Shown: piece by piece, positions 32,546 to 43,435 of the stretch
Layout of the letters: each line of letters opens with the position of its first letter
How positions within the stretch are numbered: the stretch's first letter is position 1
NCBI GenBank assembly: GCA_029378245.1
Contig: JARKIF010000012.1
Location: 992,001 to 1,056,000 of the forward strand
DNA: 64,000 bases
Reading direction: 5' to 3'
From: Roridomyces roridus
Taxonomy: Eukaryota > Basidiomycota > Agaricomycetes > Agaricales > Mycenaceae
Notes under the pieces: model-generated
Told to the model about the DNA's origin: nothing
Database searches by the model: none
The model's input: the letters and a program-made list of their open reading frames with translations, nothing else
Made by a program: the position numbers and the translations under genes

Positions 32546-35500
32546 GGCGCCCGGTCAAGGCCGAACCGGTGTGCCCTCCCGTATCTATTATCCATGGACA
32601 GTATACGCCGCTAGAGGCGGTAACGGACAGCACGAACAATGTGCAAAATAGCGTACCTGTAAATTATGTAGAAAAAACTAGCCTACAACGTAGTATACAA
32701 GAATTTCTTGTAGGCGAAGTAGAAAAGCCAAAAAAAATACGTATCTTGCAGAATGAGAACCGGAAACGTAATTTAAAGAATCGTCGCATGGATGAAGAAA
32801 ACAAGCGCTGGAGCGCTTTTAAAAAGGCCCCTGGAACCCAAACCAGTGATAAAAATAGTGAGAAGAAAAAGGGCGGCAATGCCGCGGAGGCTCAATCCTC
32901 GAAAGAGGAGGTAGCGCCTAAGCATACACGGGTGCCGTTCGGTCTCAGGAAGAAAGAGGCCGCACAATGGCTAGCACGCCGTGCTATGGGAGAGACGGAA
33001 CAACGCTTAGCTCAGGAGCTGCGTGAGTTCCAACGGCAACGTGTCCACCACGAGATGCTGGTGGCAGTCCAGCTGGAAGCACTGGACACGGGGAAAACAC
33101 GTTCCATTCGTGCGTTGCTGGACAACGGGTGTACCACCACATGCATGGACAGGGACTATGCCAAGGCCGAAGGCTTCGAGCTCAAAAAACTCGACATGCC
33201 GATTGTGGCCAGGAATGCCGACGGGACCGAGAACACCAAAGGCAAGATCACTCATTACGTAGAGATGATCATGTCTATCGGCCCGCATGTCGAAAGACAA
33301 AAGTTCCTGATCACGGGCTTAGGCAAAGCACGTGTGTTTATTGGGTACGATTGGTTGTTTAAACACAACCCAGAGATCAACTGGCGGGACCAGACGATGA
33401 AGTTCAGCCGATGTCCGGCAGAATGTGGCATGACCGGACTGGAATCCGGAAAAGGTGTCACACGGGAGGAAGCGGTGGAAGAAGGCGAATCGATCCTATT
33501 GGTCGATTTCGCGCCTGTTGTGGACCTGCGAAGCAAGGCGACGCAGGCACAGCAGATGGCCGAACAGGCTTCGGCAGAAAAGGAAAAATTGACGGAAGAC
33601 AAGATCCCGGAGCAATACCGGGAGTACGTCAAAGTTTTCGCAAAAGAGTCCTTTGACTCATTGCCGGAAAAGCGGCCTTGGGATCATGCGATCGAATTAA
33701 AGCCCGGATCAAAGGCTGTCGATTGCAAGATCTATCCACTCTCGTTAGGCGAGCAAGAAAAGCTGAACGAGTTTCTTGAAGAGAATCTCAAGAGTGGACG
33801 GATCAGACCATCCAAGTCGCCGATGGCTTCGGCATTCTTTTTTATTAAAAAGAAGGACGGGTCCCTTCGACCGGTACAGGATTACCGGAAGCTCAATGAG
33901 ATGACGGTGAAGAACAAGTACCCGTTGCCTCTGATCTCGGAGCTGGTCAACAAACTCCGAGGAGCTAGATTCTTCTCCAAGCTTGACATACGTTGGGGTT
34001 ACAACAATGTACGGATCAAGGAGGGAGACGAGTGGAAAGCGGCTTTTCGGACCAATCGGGGATTGTTCGAGCCACTTGTGATGTTCTTTGGGTTGACAAA
34101 TTCACCGGCCACGTTCCAAACCATGATGAACGACATTCTTCGGGATCTCATCAACGAGGGCCATGTGATTGTATACCTAGACGACATCTTAATTTACACA
34201 GACTCCCTGGAGGAGCATAGAAGGATTGTTTCACGCGTCCTGGAGACGTTAGAAAAGAATAAATTATTCTTGAAACCCGAGAAGTGTGAATTCGAGAAGA
34301 CGGAGATCGAATATCTCGGGGTGATTATTTCCCACAACTCCATGCGGATGGACCCGGTGAAAATCAAAGGGATCATGGAGTGGCCAATGCCAAAGAACGT
34401 CAAGCAAGTGCAGGCGTTCCTCGGCTTTGTTAACTTTTATCGGCGATTTGTCCGCGGCTTTGCCGACATTGCCAGGCCCCTCACTAAGCTGACGGGGAAG
34501 GTTGCGTGGTCCTGGGGACCGGAGCAAGAGAAGGCGATCAACAAGTTGAAGGAACGGATCGCGGAGGATGTCATCTTGGCATTGCCAACGGATGATGGGG
34601 AATATCGGCTTGAGGCCGATGCATCAGACGGAGCGGTTGGAGCAGTGCTCAGCCAACTCCAAGAAGGAGTATGGAGGCCTGTCGCTTTCATGTCTCACGG
34701 CATGAGTGACACCGAGAGGAATTACGAGATCTATGACAAGGAGATGCTCGCAATCATGCTTGCTCTTGATGAGTGGAGGCAATTCCTACTCGGTGCAAGG
34801 CACACGTTCGAGGTTCTGACGGATCACAAGAACCTCCAATACTTCAAAAAGCCGCAGAAAATCAATCGTCGGCAGGCACGATGGATCATCGAGTTGTCGC
34901 AGTACGACTTCTCGTTACGGCACCGGCCCGGAGCTTTGAATAAGAAGGCCGATTTGTTATCCCGCAGGGCGGATCATGACCAGGGGAAGGAGGACAATCA
35001 GGAAGTTGTCCTGCTTAAGCCCGAATATTTCCGAGCGCAGGAAATCACGCTCGAAGGCGTCGAGAAGGATCTCCTGGAAGAGATCCGAGCGGAACGCAAA
35101 CGGGACGGCAGCGTGAGGTCTGCCTTACTGAAAAAGCTCCCTAGATGGGAGGAGGAGGATGGCATTGTCTATTACAATGGCCTTATTTATGTTCCGCATA
35201 ACACGGAACTTAGAAATAAAATTATTGGACTCCATCACGATCCGGCGATCGTGGGACATCCCGGAGGGAACCGGACCCAGGAGCTCGTTGAACGAAACTA
35301 CTGGTGGCCGAAGCTCGGCAACAATGTTTCCGAGTATGTAAAGTCGTGCGAAGCGTGTCAGAGGTCACGAGTTCTTCGGCACAAGCAGGGCAAGCTGAAC
35401 CCGCACAAGATTGCGGAAGGTCCCTGGCAGATCATTTCGATGGACTTGATCGGGCCGCTGCCGATTAGCAACGGTCACAACGCGATTCAAGTCTGGGTGG

Positions 35501-36771
35501 ACACCTTCAGCAAAATGATTCACGTGGAGCCCACAACCATGGAAATCACGGCTGAAGGAGTTGCGCGTTTGACACGCGACCGTGTGATTAGATATCACGG
35601 GGTACCTCGAAAGATCATCTCGGATCGGGATCCGAGATATGTAGGAGGCTTTATGCGGGAGCTCAATAAGATCCTGGGGATCGAAATGAACCCGAGTACG
35701 GCACACCATCCGATAACCGACGGGCAGACGGAACGGATGAACCAGGAGATCGAGAAATATCTCCGAATATTTATAAATTATCATCAGACGGACTGGGCCG
35801 AGTGGCTCTCCCTGGCGGAGTTCTGTTACAACGACAAGGCCAGTTCGGCAACGAAGGCCTCGCCGTTTTATTTAAATACCGGCTATCACCCTTGGAAAGG
35901 GATCGAGAATGCCGTGGAGACGAGGAACGAGGCCGCCGAGGAGTTTGGCACGAAGATGAAGAAAATTCGTGATGAAGCCACGGCGGCATTAGAAAAAACA
36001 CAAAAAACAATGGAAAAATCATATAATCTACGACGGCGACCAGCGCCAGTATTTAAAAAGGGAGACAAGGTCTGGATTGAGGCGACGAACATCCAGACAG
36101 ATAGACCCTCGAAGAAGCTGGGAGATAGGAGGCTCGGACCGTACGAGGTCCTGGAGAAAGTCGGAGCGTCTTCCTATAGGTTGAAATTGCCGAGCACGGA
36201 CAAGTCACATCCGGTGTTCAACGAGGCGATTCTCACACCGTATACGGAACCGCCCGAGAATCGAAGGGAGAAACGGCCGCCGCCGAAAATCATATCCGGC
36301 GAGGAGGAATATGAGGTGGAGGAGATTCTGAAACACCGCAAGATGGGGCGCGGGTTTCAATATTTAATAAAGTGGAAGAACTATCCTATGGGAGAAAGGA
36401 CGTGGGAACCATCGCGCAACTTGACGCATGCAAAAAAGCTGTTGGACAAATATAACAGGGAACACAGCATTGATGTCAGGACACTACCCACGCTCCCGGC
36501 TGGATATTGGGACGGCGAATGCAAAAGATTTGTCCCAAAGGAGGAGTCCCAACAATACTCAAAGAAGAAATTATTTATACCCGATGAAAATCGGTTTGTC
36601 GACATCGACGAGGACGTCGATCCTAGAGAGGGGGTAATGTCACGCGCCGACCTATTTGCGCACGTGACAACGCCAAACAAACCCGATATACATTGGCGCC
36701 GCACAGCGTTAAAGTCATGGGAACCCTGTCTCGATCGGATTGAAGAAGAAGCCGAGGAAGACATTATTTAA
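32539..36771 (+). CDS. pol: Pol polyprotein: protease, RT, RNase H, integrase, chromodomain
   Basis: Open for 1410 codons in the -1 frame relative to gag. Domains in order: retropepsin-like protease with LLDNGCTT at 33115 (D-N-G instead of the usual D-S/T-G); reverse transcriptase with VIVYLDDILIYTD at 34167; RNase H with EADASDGAVGAVL, DKEMLAIM and TDHKNLQYF; integrase with an HHCC finger (HHDP...GHPGG...CEACQ) and the catalytic core DLIGPLP...ISDRDPRY...DGQTERMNQEIE; and a C-terminal chromodomain (EYEVEEILKHR...YLIKWKNYP...TWEP). The stop lies 134 nt inside the 3' LTR. Synthesised as a Gag-Pol fusion by frameshifting. No stop or frame break is seen. Confidence 0.95.
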   Translation: MLGRPVKAEPVCPPVSIIHGQYTPLEAVTDSTNNVQNSVPVNYVEKTSLQRSIQEFLVGEVEKPKKIRILQNENRKRNLKNRRMDEENKRWSAFKKAPGTQTSDKNSEKKKGGNAAEAQSSKEEVAPKHTRVPFGLRKKEAAQWLARRAMGETEQRLAQELREFQRQRVHHEMLVAVQLEALDTGKTRSIRALLDNGCTTTCMDRDYAKAEGFELKKLDMPIVARNADGTENTKGKITHYVEMIMSIGPHVERQKFLITGLGKARVFIGYDWLFKHNPEINWRDQTMKFSRCPAECGMTGLESGKGVTREEAVEEGESILLVDFAPVVDLRSKATQAQQMAEQASAEKEKLTEDKIPEQYREYVKVFAKESFDSLPEKRPWDHAIELKPGSKAVDCKIYPLSLGEQEKLNEFLEENLKSGRIRPSKSPMASAFFFIKKKDGSLRPVQDYRKLNEMTVKNKYPLPLISELVNKLRGARFFSKLDIRWGYNNVRIKEGDEWKAAFRTNRGLFEPLVMFFGLTNSPATFQTMMNDILRDLINEGHVIVYLDDILIYTDSLEEHRRIVSRVLETLEKNKLFLKPEKCEFEKTEIEYLGVIISHNSMRMDPVKIKGIMEWPMPKNVKQVQAFLGFVNFYRRFVRGFADIARPLTKLTGKVAWSWGPEQEKAINKLKERIAEDVILALPTDDGEYRLEADASDGAVGAVLSQLQEGVWRPVAFMSHGMSDTERNYEIYDKEMLAIMLALDEWRQFLLGARHTFEVLTDHKNLQYFKKPQKINRRQARWIIELSQYDFSLRHRPGALNKKADLLSRRADHDQGKEDNQEVVLLKPEYFRAQEITLEGVEKDLLEEIRAERKRDGSVRSALLKKLPRWEEEDGIVYYNGLIYVPHNTELRNKIIGLHHDPAIVGHPGGNRTQELVERNYWWPKLGNNVSEYVKSCEACQRSRVLRHKQGKLNPHKIAEGPWQIISMDLIGPLPISNGHNAIQVWVDTFSKMIHVEPTTMEITAEGVARLTRDRVIRYHGVPRKIISDRDPRYVGGFMRELNKILGIEMNPSTAHHPITDGQTERMNQEIEKYLRIFINYHQTDWAEWLSLAEFCYNDKASSATKASPFYLNTGYHPWKGIENAVETRNEAAEEFGTKMKKIRDEATAALEKTQKTMEKSYNLRRRPAPVFKKGDKVWIEATNIQTDRPSKKLGDRRLGPYEVLEKVGASSYRLKLPSTDKSHPVFNEAILTPYTEPPENRREKRPPPKIISGEEEYEVEEILKHRKMGRGFQYLIKWKNYPMGERTWEPSRNLTHAKKLLDKYNREHSIDVRTLPTLPAGYWDGECKRFVPKEESQQYSKKKLFIPDENRFVDIDEDVDPREGVMSRADLFAHVTTPNKPDIHWRRTALKSWEPCLDRIEEEAEEDII
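36629..36637 (+). promoter_or_regulatory. polypurine tract
   Basis: A purine run (GAGGGGGTAA) lies directly before the 3' LTR and would prime plus-strand DNA synthesis. Confidence 0.6.
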
Positions 36772-37113
36772 AGACGTGGGATAAGTTTCATATTTATGCA
36801 CGACAGCGTGGATGAGGGATGAAGTTTTCGATCAGTGAACTGTCAGATCATGACAGGCTTCTATGAAGAACACGGTGTAGACATGACAATAGGAAACGAC
36901 AAAGATGCAGAACAATAGTGCATGTCGGAAGCCAGGACAATTAGTGTAGCATCGTAGATCTATTCCTCATAGTATAAAAGCAGTAGCTAGTCGTCGTATT
37001 CTGTACCCTCTCCTAGACTTTTATTCAGTTCATTTTACGAGCTTTAGTAGCGCACTACCCAATCCACAGCATCTTACCGCTGTTGGACGCGTGAAACAAG
37101 TCTTGTCGTGACA
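36638..37113 (+). repeat. 3' LTR
   Basis: 476 bp, same length as the 5' LTR and by eye identical except for one base near position 11. It contains the end of the pol frame (ending EEEAEEDII) and the CGTGACA end, followed by the CGGAC target duplication. Confidence 0.95.
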
Positions 37114-37399
37114 CGGACAGTCAAATACTGAAGACATGGGTGGTGCTTCCAATTTTTTTTCTGCCAGTGTTTCTCTGGGTTTGCGGGAAATTGCAGGATG
37201 TTGCTGCGAATGCAACGCCGTTGAACAGGATTTTGAGTCAAGTGGGAAAGGAGTAAAACTTGGTCCTGGCCCTGGGCACATCCGTCGGCCCGTATCCCGA
37301 CCTGTGATTGTCGATCAGCGATGGCATGCGGTGCTGACAAACACACCTTGCTCCTTACCTCGTCTGCGACGACCTGTGGCTGACCTCTCTCTCCCACAA

Positions 37400-38150
37400 A
37401 TGTCGCTCGGCAGGCTCCCGCCAGAGCTATATGATCAAGTCCTCACCCAGATGTCGGATAGCCCTGCAAATGTCATATCGTGCCTGCCTCCGGATTCCCC
37501 TTTCTTTCACAACACGTAGGGCTCCGACCCGACCGTCAAAATGACGGGTCAACGAGCCGTCACGACGGGTGCCGGCCCGGCCGTACAGCCCTCTGAAGCC
37601 ACAATTTTGACGGCCGGGTCCGGGTCTGGTTCCTTGGCTGACGGGGTACCCGTTCCCGGCCGTCGACGGGCCACGACGGGTGGTGACAGGTCCCCGGCTA
37701 ACTAACCATGCCGAGCTGCCATCATCACTTGATGCTCCAGGGGTAGTACACATGGGTCATCGGCAATCTTCCCCATGGCCCACTACTGTGGTTCTGGCTG
37801 GTTCTGGAGGCTTCCCGGGTACCAATCCGTAATTTTGACTTGCCGGCATCACGTTGACATCAATCTGATGGTCGATTTAGCTGGAGGCACGGGCTGTCAC
37901 CGCTCCGACCCGTCATGACGGCCGTGACGGGTCTGACGGGTACCACCCGGCCGTTTTGAGGCCTCACAACATGGTCTGACGGCCGGGTGGGGCCCGTCCG
38001 ACCTCCCATGACGGCCGTCGCCGTCAACGGCCGGGTCGGAGCCCTAACAACACGGCGCTCCAGCATCTCCGAGTCGACACCGATTTAGCATGGGCGTGGT
38101 ATCATGTCATTCAAAGATGCTCTGATACATGATCCTCTTTGGTTTTTACA
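37400..38150 (+). pseudogene. internally deleted F-box B-type fragment split by a MITE
   Basis: ATG at 37400 begins MSLGRLPPELYDQVLTQMSD, nearly the same as the F-box at 50096, and the 100 bp upstream (from about 37301) are also homologous. After ATATCGTGC the sequence jumps to CTGCCTCCGG, which in the right-arm copy lies 3.4 kb downstream at about 53582. A 530-bp element then interrupts the piece at 37517, and homology resumes at 38047 (GGCGCTCCAGCATCTCC) for a short distance. It cannot make a full F-box protein. Confidence 0.75.
37517..38046. mobile_element. 530-bp non-autonomous hAT-type element (MITE)
   Basis: Terminal inverted repeats start TAGGGCTCCGACCCG at both ends. The insertion is flanked by the 8-bp direct repeat ACAACACG (37509-37516 and 38047-38054). 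The homologous site at about 53609 has a single copy of that 8-mer and no insert. TIRs beginning TAGGG with an 8-bp duplication are the hallmark of hAT transposons. The interior has many GACGGGT/ACCCGTC subterminal repeats and no transposase. Confidence 0.9.
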
Positions 38151-38396
38151 GCTCTCGGTCTTGTTATGGACTTGACATTCCACTCGGAATTTCTGGTGCA
38201 GACCGCAGGCACTCGTAGTCTGTGGATGTTATCCTTGGGTATCACTTACAGCACCTGGTGACAGCCGTCCCAGCACTCACGGACTGGCACATCCACGCAA
38301 TCGTGGCGTTCTCACTGACTCCCACTCCGCCATCGCATCAAAGTTGATGATACATAAACGTTTGGGGCTTCTGGTCAAGCTTTCACTCCTGTATTG

Positions 38397-40218
38397 ATGC
38401 TCACTCAACCTGCACAATCGGGCCAAATTTCCTCCAGCCATCCGGAAGAGAGCTCTTCCCGGATGAAGAACAAGAACCGGGTACACCACCTCCCACCAGT
38501 ACACCCCTCGAACACCACCGAGCGCCGTTCCCCCTCATTCAGCGACACATCTTCCTACGTCCTCTTCGACACTCCTCCCTCCAGCCCTCCAGCCACAGCA
38601 TACTTCGATGTTAATCACTTGGGCGTGCGCTCGGACAAAGATCATTTGTTCGTCGTCGGCGCTCACCATGGATTTCCCGATCTCCGCACGGAAGATGACT
38701 CCGAGTCCCTCAAATCCTTCGCCGCTCACAGCGGAAAGGACCCTTGGAGAATCGACATGCGACTCACCTTTTTGTGGTGTTTGGCATACGAGGCACGCTA
38801 CCGAAGGGTGGCTCCGGCGCTGGAACTATGGTTGGCAATAATCGACGGAGAGCGGGAGCGGGTTGATTGGGGCATGTGGGAAGATGGCGACGAGCGCTGG
38901 CTGCGGCAGATGATCAAGCAACGCAAAATGGGAGGCCGCTTCAAAACCGTCAGCGCTCTACTCTCTCCTCCCGACTGGCGCGCAGCTCAGGATTCTCTCA
39001 AACGCCGAATCAGTACACCACGAGCTCCCAATCCTTTGAGACACTGGAAGACTCAATCTCGTGTCCTCCGAATCGCATGGTGTGCGGTCACTGATGGATC
39101 TCCCGCAGTGGGTCAAAAATACGTGGATCTCGTCAAGCCCATCAGCGCTTGGGCGCACTTCACCATGCCATTCCGGCCACTTGATGACTGGCAGGATATA
39201 AACTCCTGGCTGCACAACCGAGCGGACTGTTCCCTGTCCTCCTCCAAAGTCGCGTGGCAATGGTTCATCGCTGCGTTGCCCGACTACAATACAAGTCCCA
39301 CCCAGATACAGGAAGCAGTCGGATGCTGCGGTACCTGCATATCAACGTGCGTTCTCGTCGTTTCAAAAAATGGTGCTGATTACGGGTGACAACAGGGCAT
39401 CCCTCCTCCTCTCTGACAATTTGAACGCGATAGAACCAGCCAGATGGCCCGCAGTTCTCTGGGTCGCCTTCCGCATCCAAACTCGAGACTCTCCTGCAGA
39501 ATCAAGAACCATCGATGCGCTTCTTGCCACCATTACAGAAAAGCGCGACAGACACCTGGATCTGTGGTCGTGGGATGGTACAGATGAACAAGCGCTGCGC
39601 CCGAAGGTGCTCACCGGGACCGAGGGGGTTTCATGGATGGGGCAATATCCTACGTCATGGCACGAACACTTGCGGCTTCTGGATCCCACAGAATGGACTA
39701 GACTCTCCGAACTGACTTATCAGGCTTCTCGTCCACGAATCGGCCCTCCGGAATACGATACTGCTATCCGCATGGGCACTATAACACTCTGGGCGGCATC
39801 ACACTCAGACTCCTCCGCTGACATTGGCACAATACTGTGCTTGGATGAGTTTATCAGCGCCTCCAAGCTCAAACAACCGGATGTCTGTTGTTCGGACTTC
39901 CTCCTGGAACCTGGGGCGAATCTTGATGGCAGATACAAATTCGACCTTAGCCCGGAGATAGTGGATTGGCACCACCCGAGAAAGTGGCTCGATCGGAACA
40001 GAGAGCACCTGCGCTGTAGTGTCTTGCAAGACTCCAACTCACGGCCGCTGATCAACTTGGTTGAAAATGCGTACGTGGTTCAGCGTGTCCCAAAAGCTCT
40101 TCCTCTTGTCGGTACCCGTATCTCCCATTCCGTGCCGAGGGGTAGGATCAAGTTTTTGGATGCAAGACTCTTGAATGACAGGCCAACAGATGTTTGGAGG
40201 ACTTTCGAGCCCAATTGA
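38397..40218 (+). CDS. uncharacterised two-exon protein, 590 aa
   Basis: Exon 1 38397-39346, a 49-nt intron (GTGCGT...ACAG), exon 2 39396-40218; together 1773 nt and 590 aa. ATG at 38397 is the first in the frame. The N-terminus is serine/proline-rich (PSFSDTSSYVLFDTPPSSPP). A tryptophan-rich region follows (LTFLWCLAYEARYRR, WGMWEDGDERWL, WAHFTMPFRPLDDW). I do not recognise a domain. No signal peptide or transmembrane helix is obvious. It lies 150 bp upstream of a kinase on the same strand; whether the two are functionally linked or fused is not clear from the sequence. Confidence 0.65.
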
Positions 40219-40368
40219 ACACCTGGATGGGCTGGGATACAATCACTTGTCTCGTGAATTTTCGTGTTGTCCTTGCTACCACGCTCGAGTTCTCGAGATT
40301 GATTGAAGTATCATCATAGTTCCTTTCTTCCGCAAACATGAATTGACGCCATGTCAGGACAGAGACCT

Positions 40369-41960
40369 CCCAAAGTACTTGGTGAATTCCGTTGTCCACA
40401 CAGACATCCAGTGCCTGTGTGCTCAAATCGCCGTCACCCTTCGAGATCAGTCTGCATCCCGCGAGTTTCTGAGGGCTCGCAACGACGACGCGCAGAAACT
40501 CTTGGATCTTCTTCAAGACGTGAGTCCACTTATTTTTCACACATCTGTTAAATTCATTTCTCTGTAGCTTTTGGACTATGAGCTACTGGACGATGGTATT
40601 CGTCCCGTCATACTCAGAGCTTTGTTGAAGCTCTCGAGTAAATCCGGTCGTCATCCGCGATGTTTCGTACTTCCCGACCTCCGGCTTCAGAGCAGCCAAG
40701 TGGCTGCTGGCAGCTTTGGTGACGTTTACAAAGGCCGTGTACATGGCGAAACGGTCTCTGTGAAAGTGATGCGGGTGCGTTTATATGATCCGATAAGATC
40801 TCTCACTGATCAACAGTCAGGTATACCAAGACGCCGACATGCAGGCCCTGTTGAAGGTAGCATTTTGCTCAATTTTGCCCACGGTTCTGTTAGTTTTAAT
40901 CAACATATTTAGGAATTTTATCACGAAGCTCTCATCTGGCGACAGCTGTCTCATCCCAATGTGCTGCCGTTCTTCGGTGTTTATCATCTCAAGGATGCAA
41001 AGAACAGGCTTGGCTTGGTATCCCCGTGGATGAAGAATGGAAGCGTCGTCAGCTATCTGAAAAGGTATCCCACCGAGGTCAATCGTTTGAGCTTGGTGAG
41101 ATTCAGTGCAACTTACAGACGAAGGATGGAGCTCATGGTTAATAGGTCTTCGACATCGCCCTCGGTTTGCAGCATCTTCATAGTTGGAAACTTGTCCATG
41201 GAGACTTGAAAGGGGTCATAAAACTTAATCTTCACAGCTCGTGGTTTCTGAATCAATTTCAGGTCAACGTTCTCGTCACTCGCTCCGGTCGCGCAGTACT
41301 TGCAGATTTCGGGCTGTCGTCGGTGACAGACTCGAAAGTACTCCTGTTTTCCAGTTCAACGGTCAAGACCGGTGGGACGATGAGGTGGCAAGCACCCGAG
41401 TTGTTGCGAGGAGACCCGAACAGCTTTGCCTCGGACGTATATGCCTTTGCTTGCGTTTGTTACGAGGGATGTCTCGGTCGACGAGTTCGTGCTCTTTACT
41501 TACGAATTTGCCTTTAGATCCTGACGGGCAATCATCCATTCCACGAGGTCTCGAACGATGCGGCGGTAATGTTTCGCATTATTAACAACGAACGGCCGAC
41601 CCGGTCCCCCGACATCTCGAACAATATCTGGGATGTCATGTCCAAGTGCTGGAAAGCTCACCACGCAGAACGCCTTTTGATCAACGACATTATATCCACA
41701 CTCCGCGAGCCTCCCATACGAGCATTACCCACTGGAGCTGCTTCGGACTGGGGTCCTTGGTACACATCGAAATTTCGGTCTTCATTGGAAGAGCACACTC
41801 TTTTCCTTCCATGTGGCCAGATTGATGAATGGCAGAAGGTAAGTACGTTTGGCGCTCATTCAAAATCATCCTCACCCCGCTTCAGCGGTCTGATCGAAGT
41901 CAGACTCAAAGCCCGTCCTCTGCATTACATTCTGCGAGATCCAACTCAAGTAGAGGATGA
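40369..41960 (+). CDS. protein kinase, TKL-like (5' end unresolved; one non-canonical donor)
   Basis: Exons at about 40369-40519, 40568-40774, 40821-40856, 40913-41095, 41146-41214, 41263-41466, 41518-41838 and 41886-41960. N-terminal helix LLDLLQDLLDYELL, then glycine loop AAGSFGDVYKG, lysine in VSVKVMR, helix C glutamate in HEALIWRQLSHPNV, catalytic loop LVHGDLKGVNVLV (HGD for HRD), ADFGLSS and WQAPELL. This is the style of the expanded kinase families of Agaricomycetes. No start codon is visible in frame before 40369, so an upstream exon is likely. The intron after CVCYE should begin GT but reads GG at 41467-41468; if not spliced the protein would be truncated. Confidence 0.75.
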
Positions 41961-42661
41961 TAGAACTTGTCAGAATAAATGGTATGGTTCGGGGCGCGAT
42001 GGTACTACTAGGTAGCAGGTTGTTACGAATGCTCATTCTGAGTCGGGATTATGGCGACGCGTTCCCGGATGCAAAAGTCTTGGCTGGGATAAGTGACTAG
42101 CGAATGAGAAAGATATCAATCATTTGGCGGTGCGGCGCCCTTGGTGGAAGACTTCATTGTGATTGATGTCACTCACGGTGATGAGTCGGGTTTCCTTCCT
42201 CCGTCATCTTCGTCCTCGGCACTTAGCGCTGAGCCTGAGTTCAGCAGAGCCTGAGTTCAGCACGTGTTCTTTGCTTGAAGCTCATTTTCGCGGAGTACTC
42301 CAGCCTATAGTTGGGACGCCGGTCAGGACTCGACGGGATTTCATTGATCAAACGGGGCGCCCAGGACTTCTCGGGTATTGAATCGTTCACTCGGGCATTG
42401 GAAGCGCTGAGCCCGAGCCTGGTAATAGGCCAGCGCTGCGACTGCGGTGCTAATCCTGGACCAAAACTTGACCGCAGACTCCTTGCCCCAACCTTCGCCC
42501 GGCCGGAAGGCCATTTTGGGGGACCGGGGTTTCCTGCGCACGAAACGTCACGGCGTATGTCTGCCAGTTTTGTTTCCCGTGCGCGATTGCTTTGGAATCG
42601 TACGTCGTTGCTTAATCATTCCGAATAACGCTGATTCAGCGCCGAGCGGTCAGTGGTTCAG

Positions 42662-42667
42662 TATAAA
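42662..42667 (+). promoter_or_regulatory. TATA box of the right ADH copy
   Basis: TATAAA 50 nt upstream of the ATG at 42712, within flanking sequence nearly identical to the left copy. Confidence 0.55.
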
Positions 42668-43435
42668 GTCTCTGCGGAGTGCTGCAACTTCATCCCAGAA
42701 ATTGCCCAGAAATGTCTATTCCCACTACTGCCCGCGAGTACGCCTACACCGAAGTGAGTGTTCTCTCTACCTACCTCCTGAATTGCGGTTGGCTGACAAA
42801 CTCTCAGATCGGTTCTTTCAACAACCTCATCGTTCGGGAGGTACCAGTGCCCACGCCCAAGGCCAATGAGGTCCTGGTGAAGACTCGCGCGGTGTCTCTC
42901 CAGGTCCGGGGCTCCTTCCTCCCCATGTTTGAGCAATCTGACTATCTGACCAGTTCCGCGACCTCATGGTCTCGAATGGAACCTACCCAGCCCAGTGCGT
43001 CGCTCACGGAACTATTCCTAACAGAGTACTCAGCGCCGCCAGATTCCCGGCCCACCTCGTTCCCTGTTCGGACATGGCCGGCGAGATTGTCGCTGTTGGC
43101 CCCGACGTGAAAGGCTGGAAAGCCGGTGACAGGATCTGCGCCAACTTCATGGTCGACAAGATTCACAACGAATTCATGTCCAACGAGATCGCAAACAGCG
43201 CTTTGGGCGGCGGTATCCACGGTGTGTTGACGGAATACAGGTGCTTCCCCGCGCATGTGAGTATAGCGTAGGGCAGTATCGGCGCGGGCTGACCGTTCAA
43301 AGTGCCTTGTTGCCATTCCGAGCCATCTCACTTACGAGGAGGCGTCTACGCTGCCGTATGCATTCAGCTTTTTCTCACGGTTCGATCTTTTCTTGAACAT
43401 GACGTCAGATGTGCTGCCCTCACGGCATACAACGC

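Larger units (their letters stand above)
30448..37118 (+). mobile_element. intact Ty3/Gypsy chromovirus with flanking 5-bp duplication
   Basis: A full-length LTR retrotransposon: 476-bp LTRs at 30453-30928 and 36638-37113, flanked by the 5-bp direct repeat CGGAC (30448-30452, 37114-37118). Order gag, protease, reverse transcriptase, RNase H, integrase, chromodomain, as in chromoviruses. By eye the LTRs differ at one base (T/C near position 11), and both reading frames are open, so insertion was recent and the copy may be active. It sits in the spacer in AT-rich DNA next to an F-box fragment. Confidence 0.95.

Noticed and set aside
29600..37300. An older TIR element enclosing the retrotransposon
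   Set aside because: A 13-nt inverted match (AGAGAAACACTGG near 29932 and its complement near 37161) was noticed, but no termini or target duplication could be defined.
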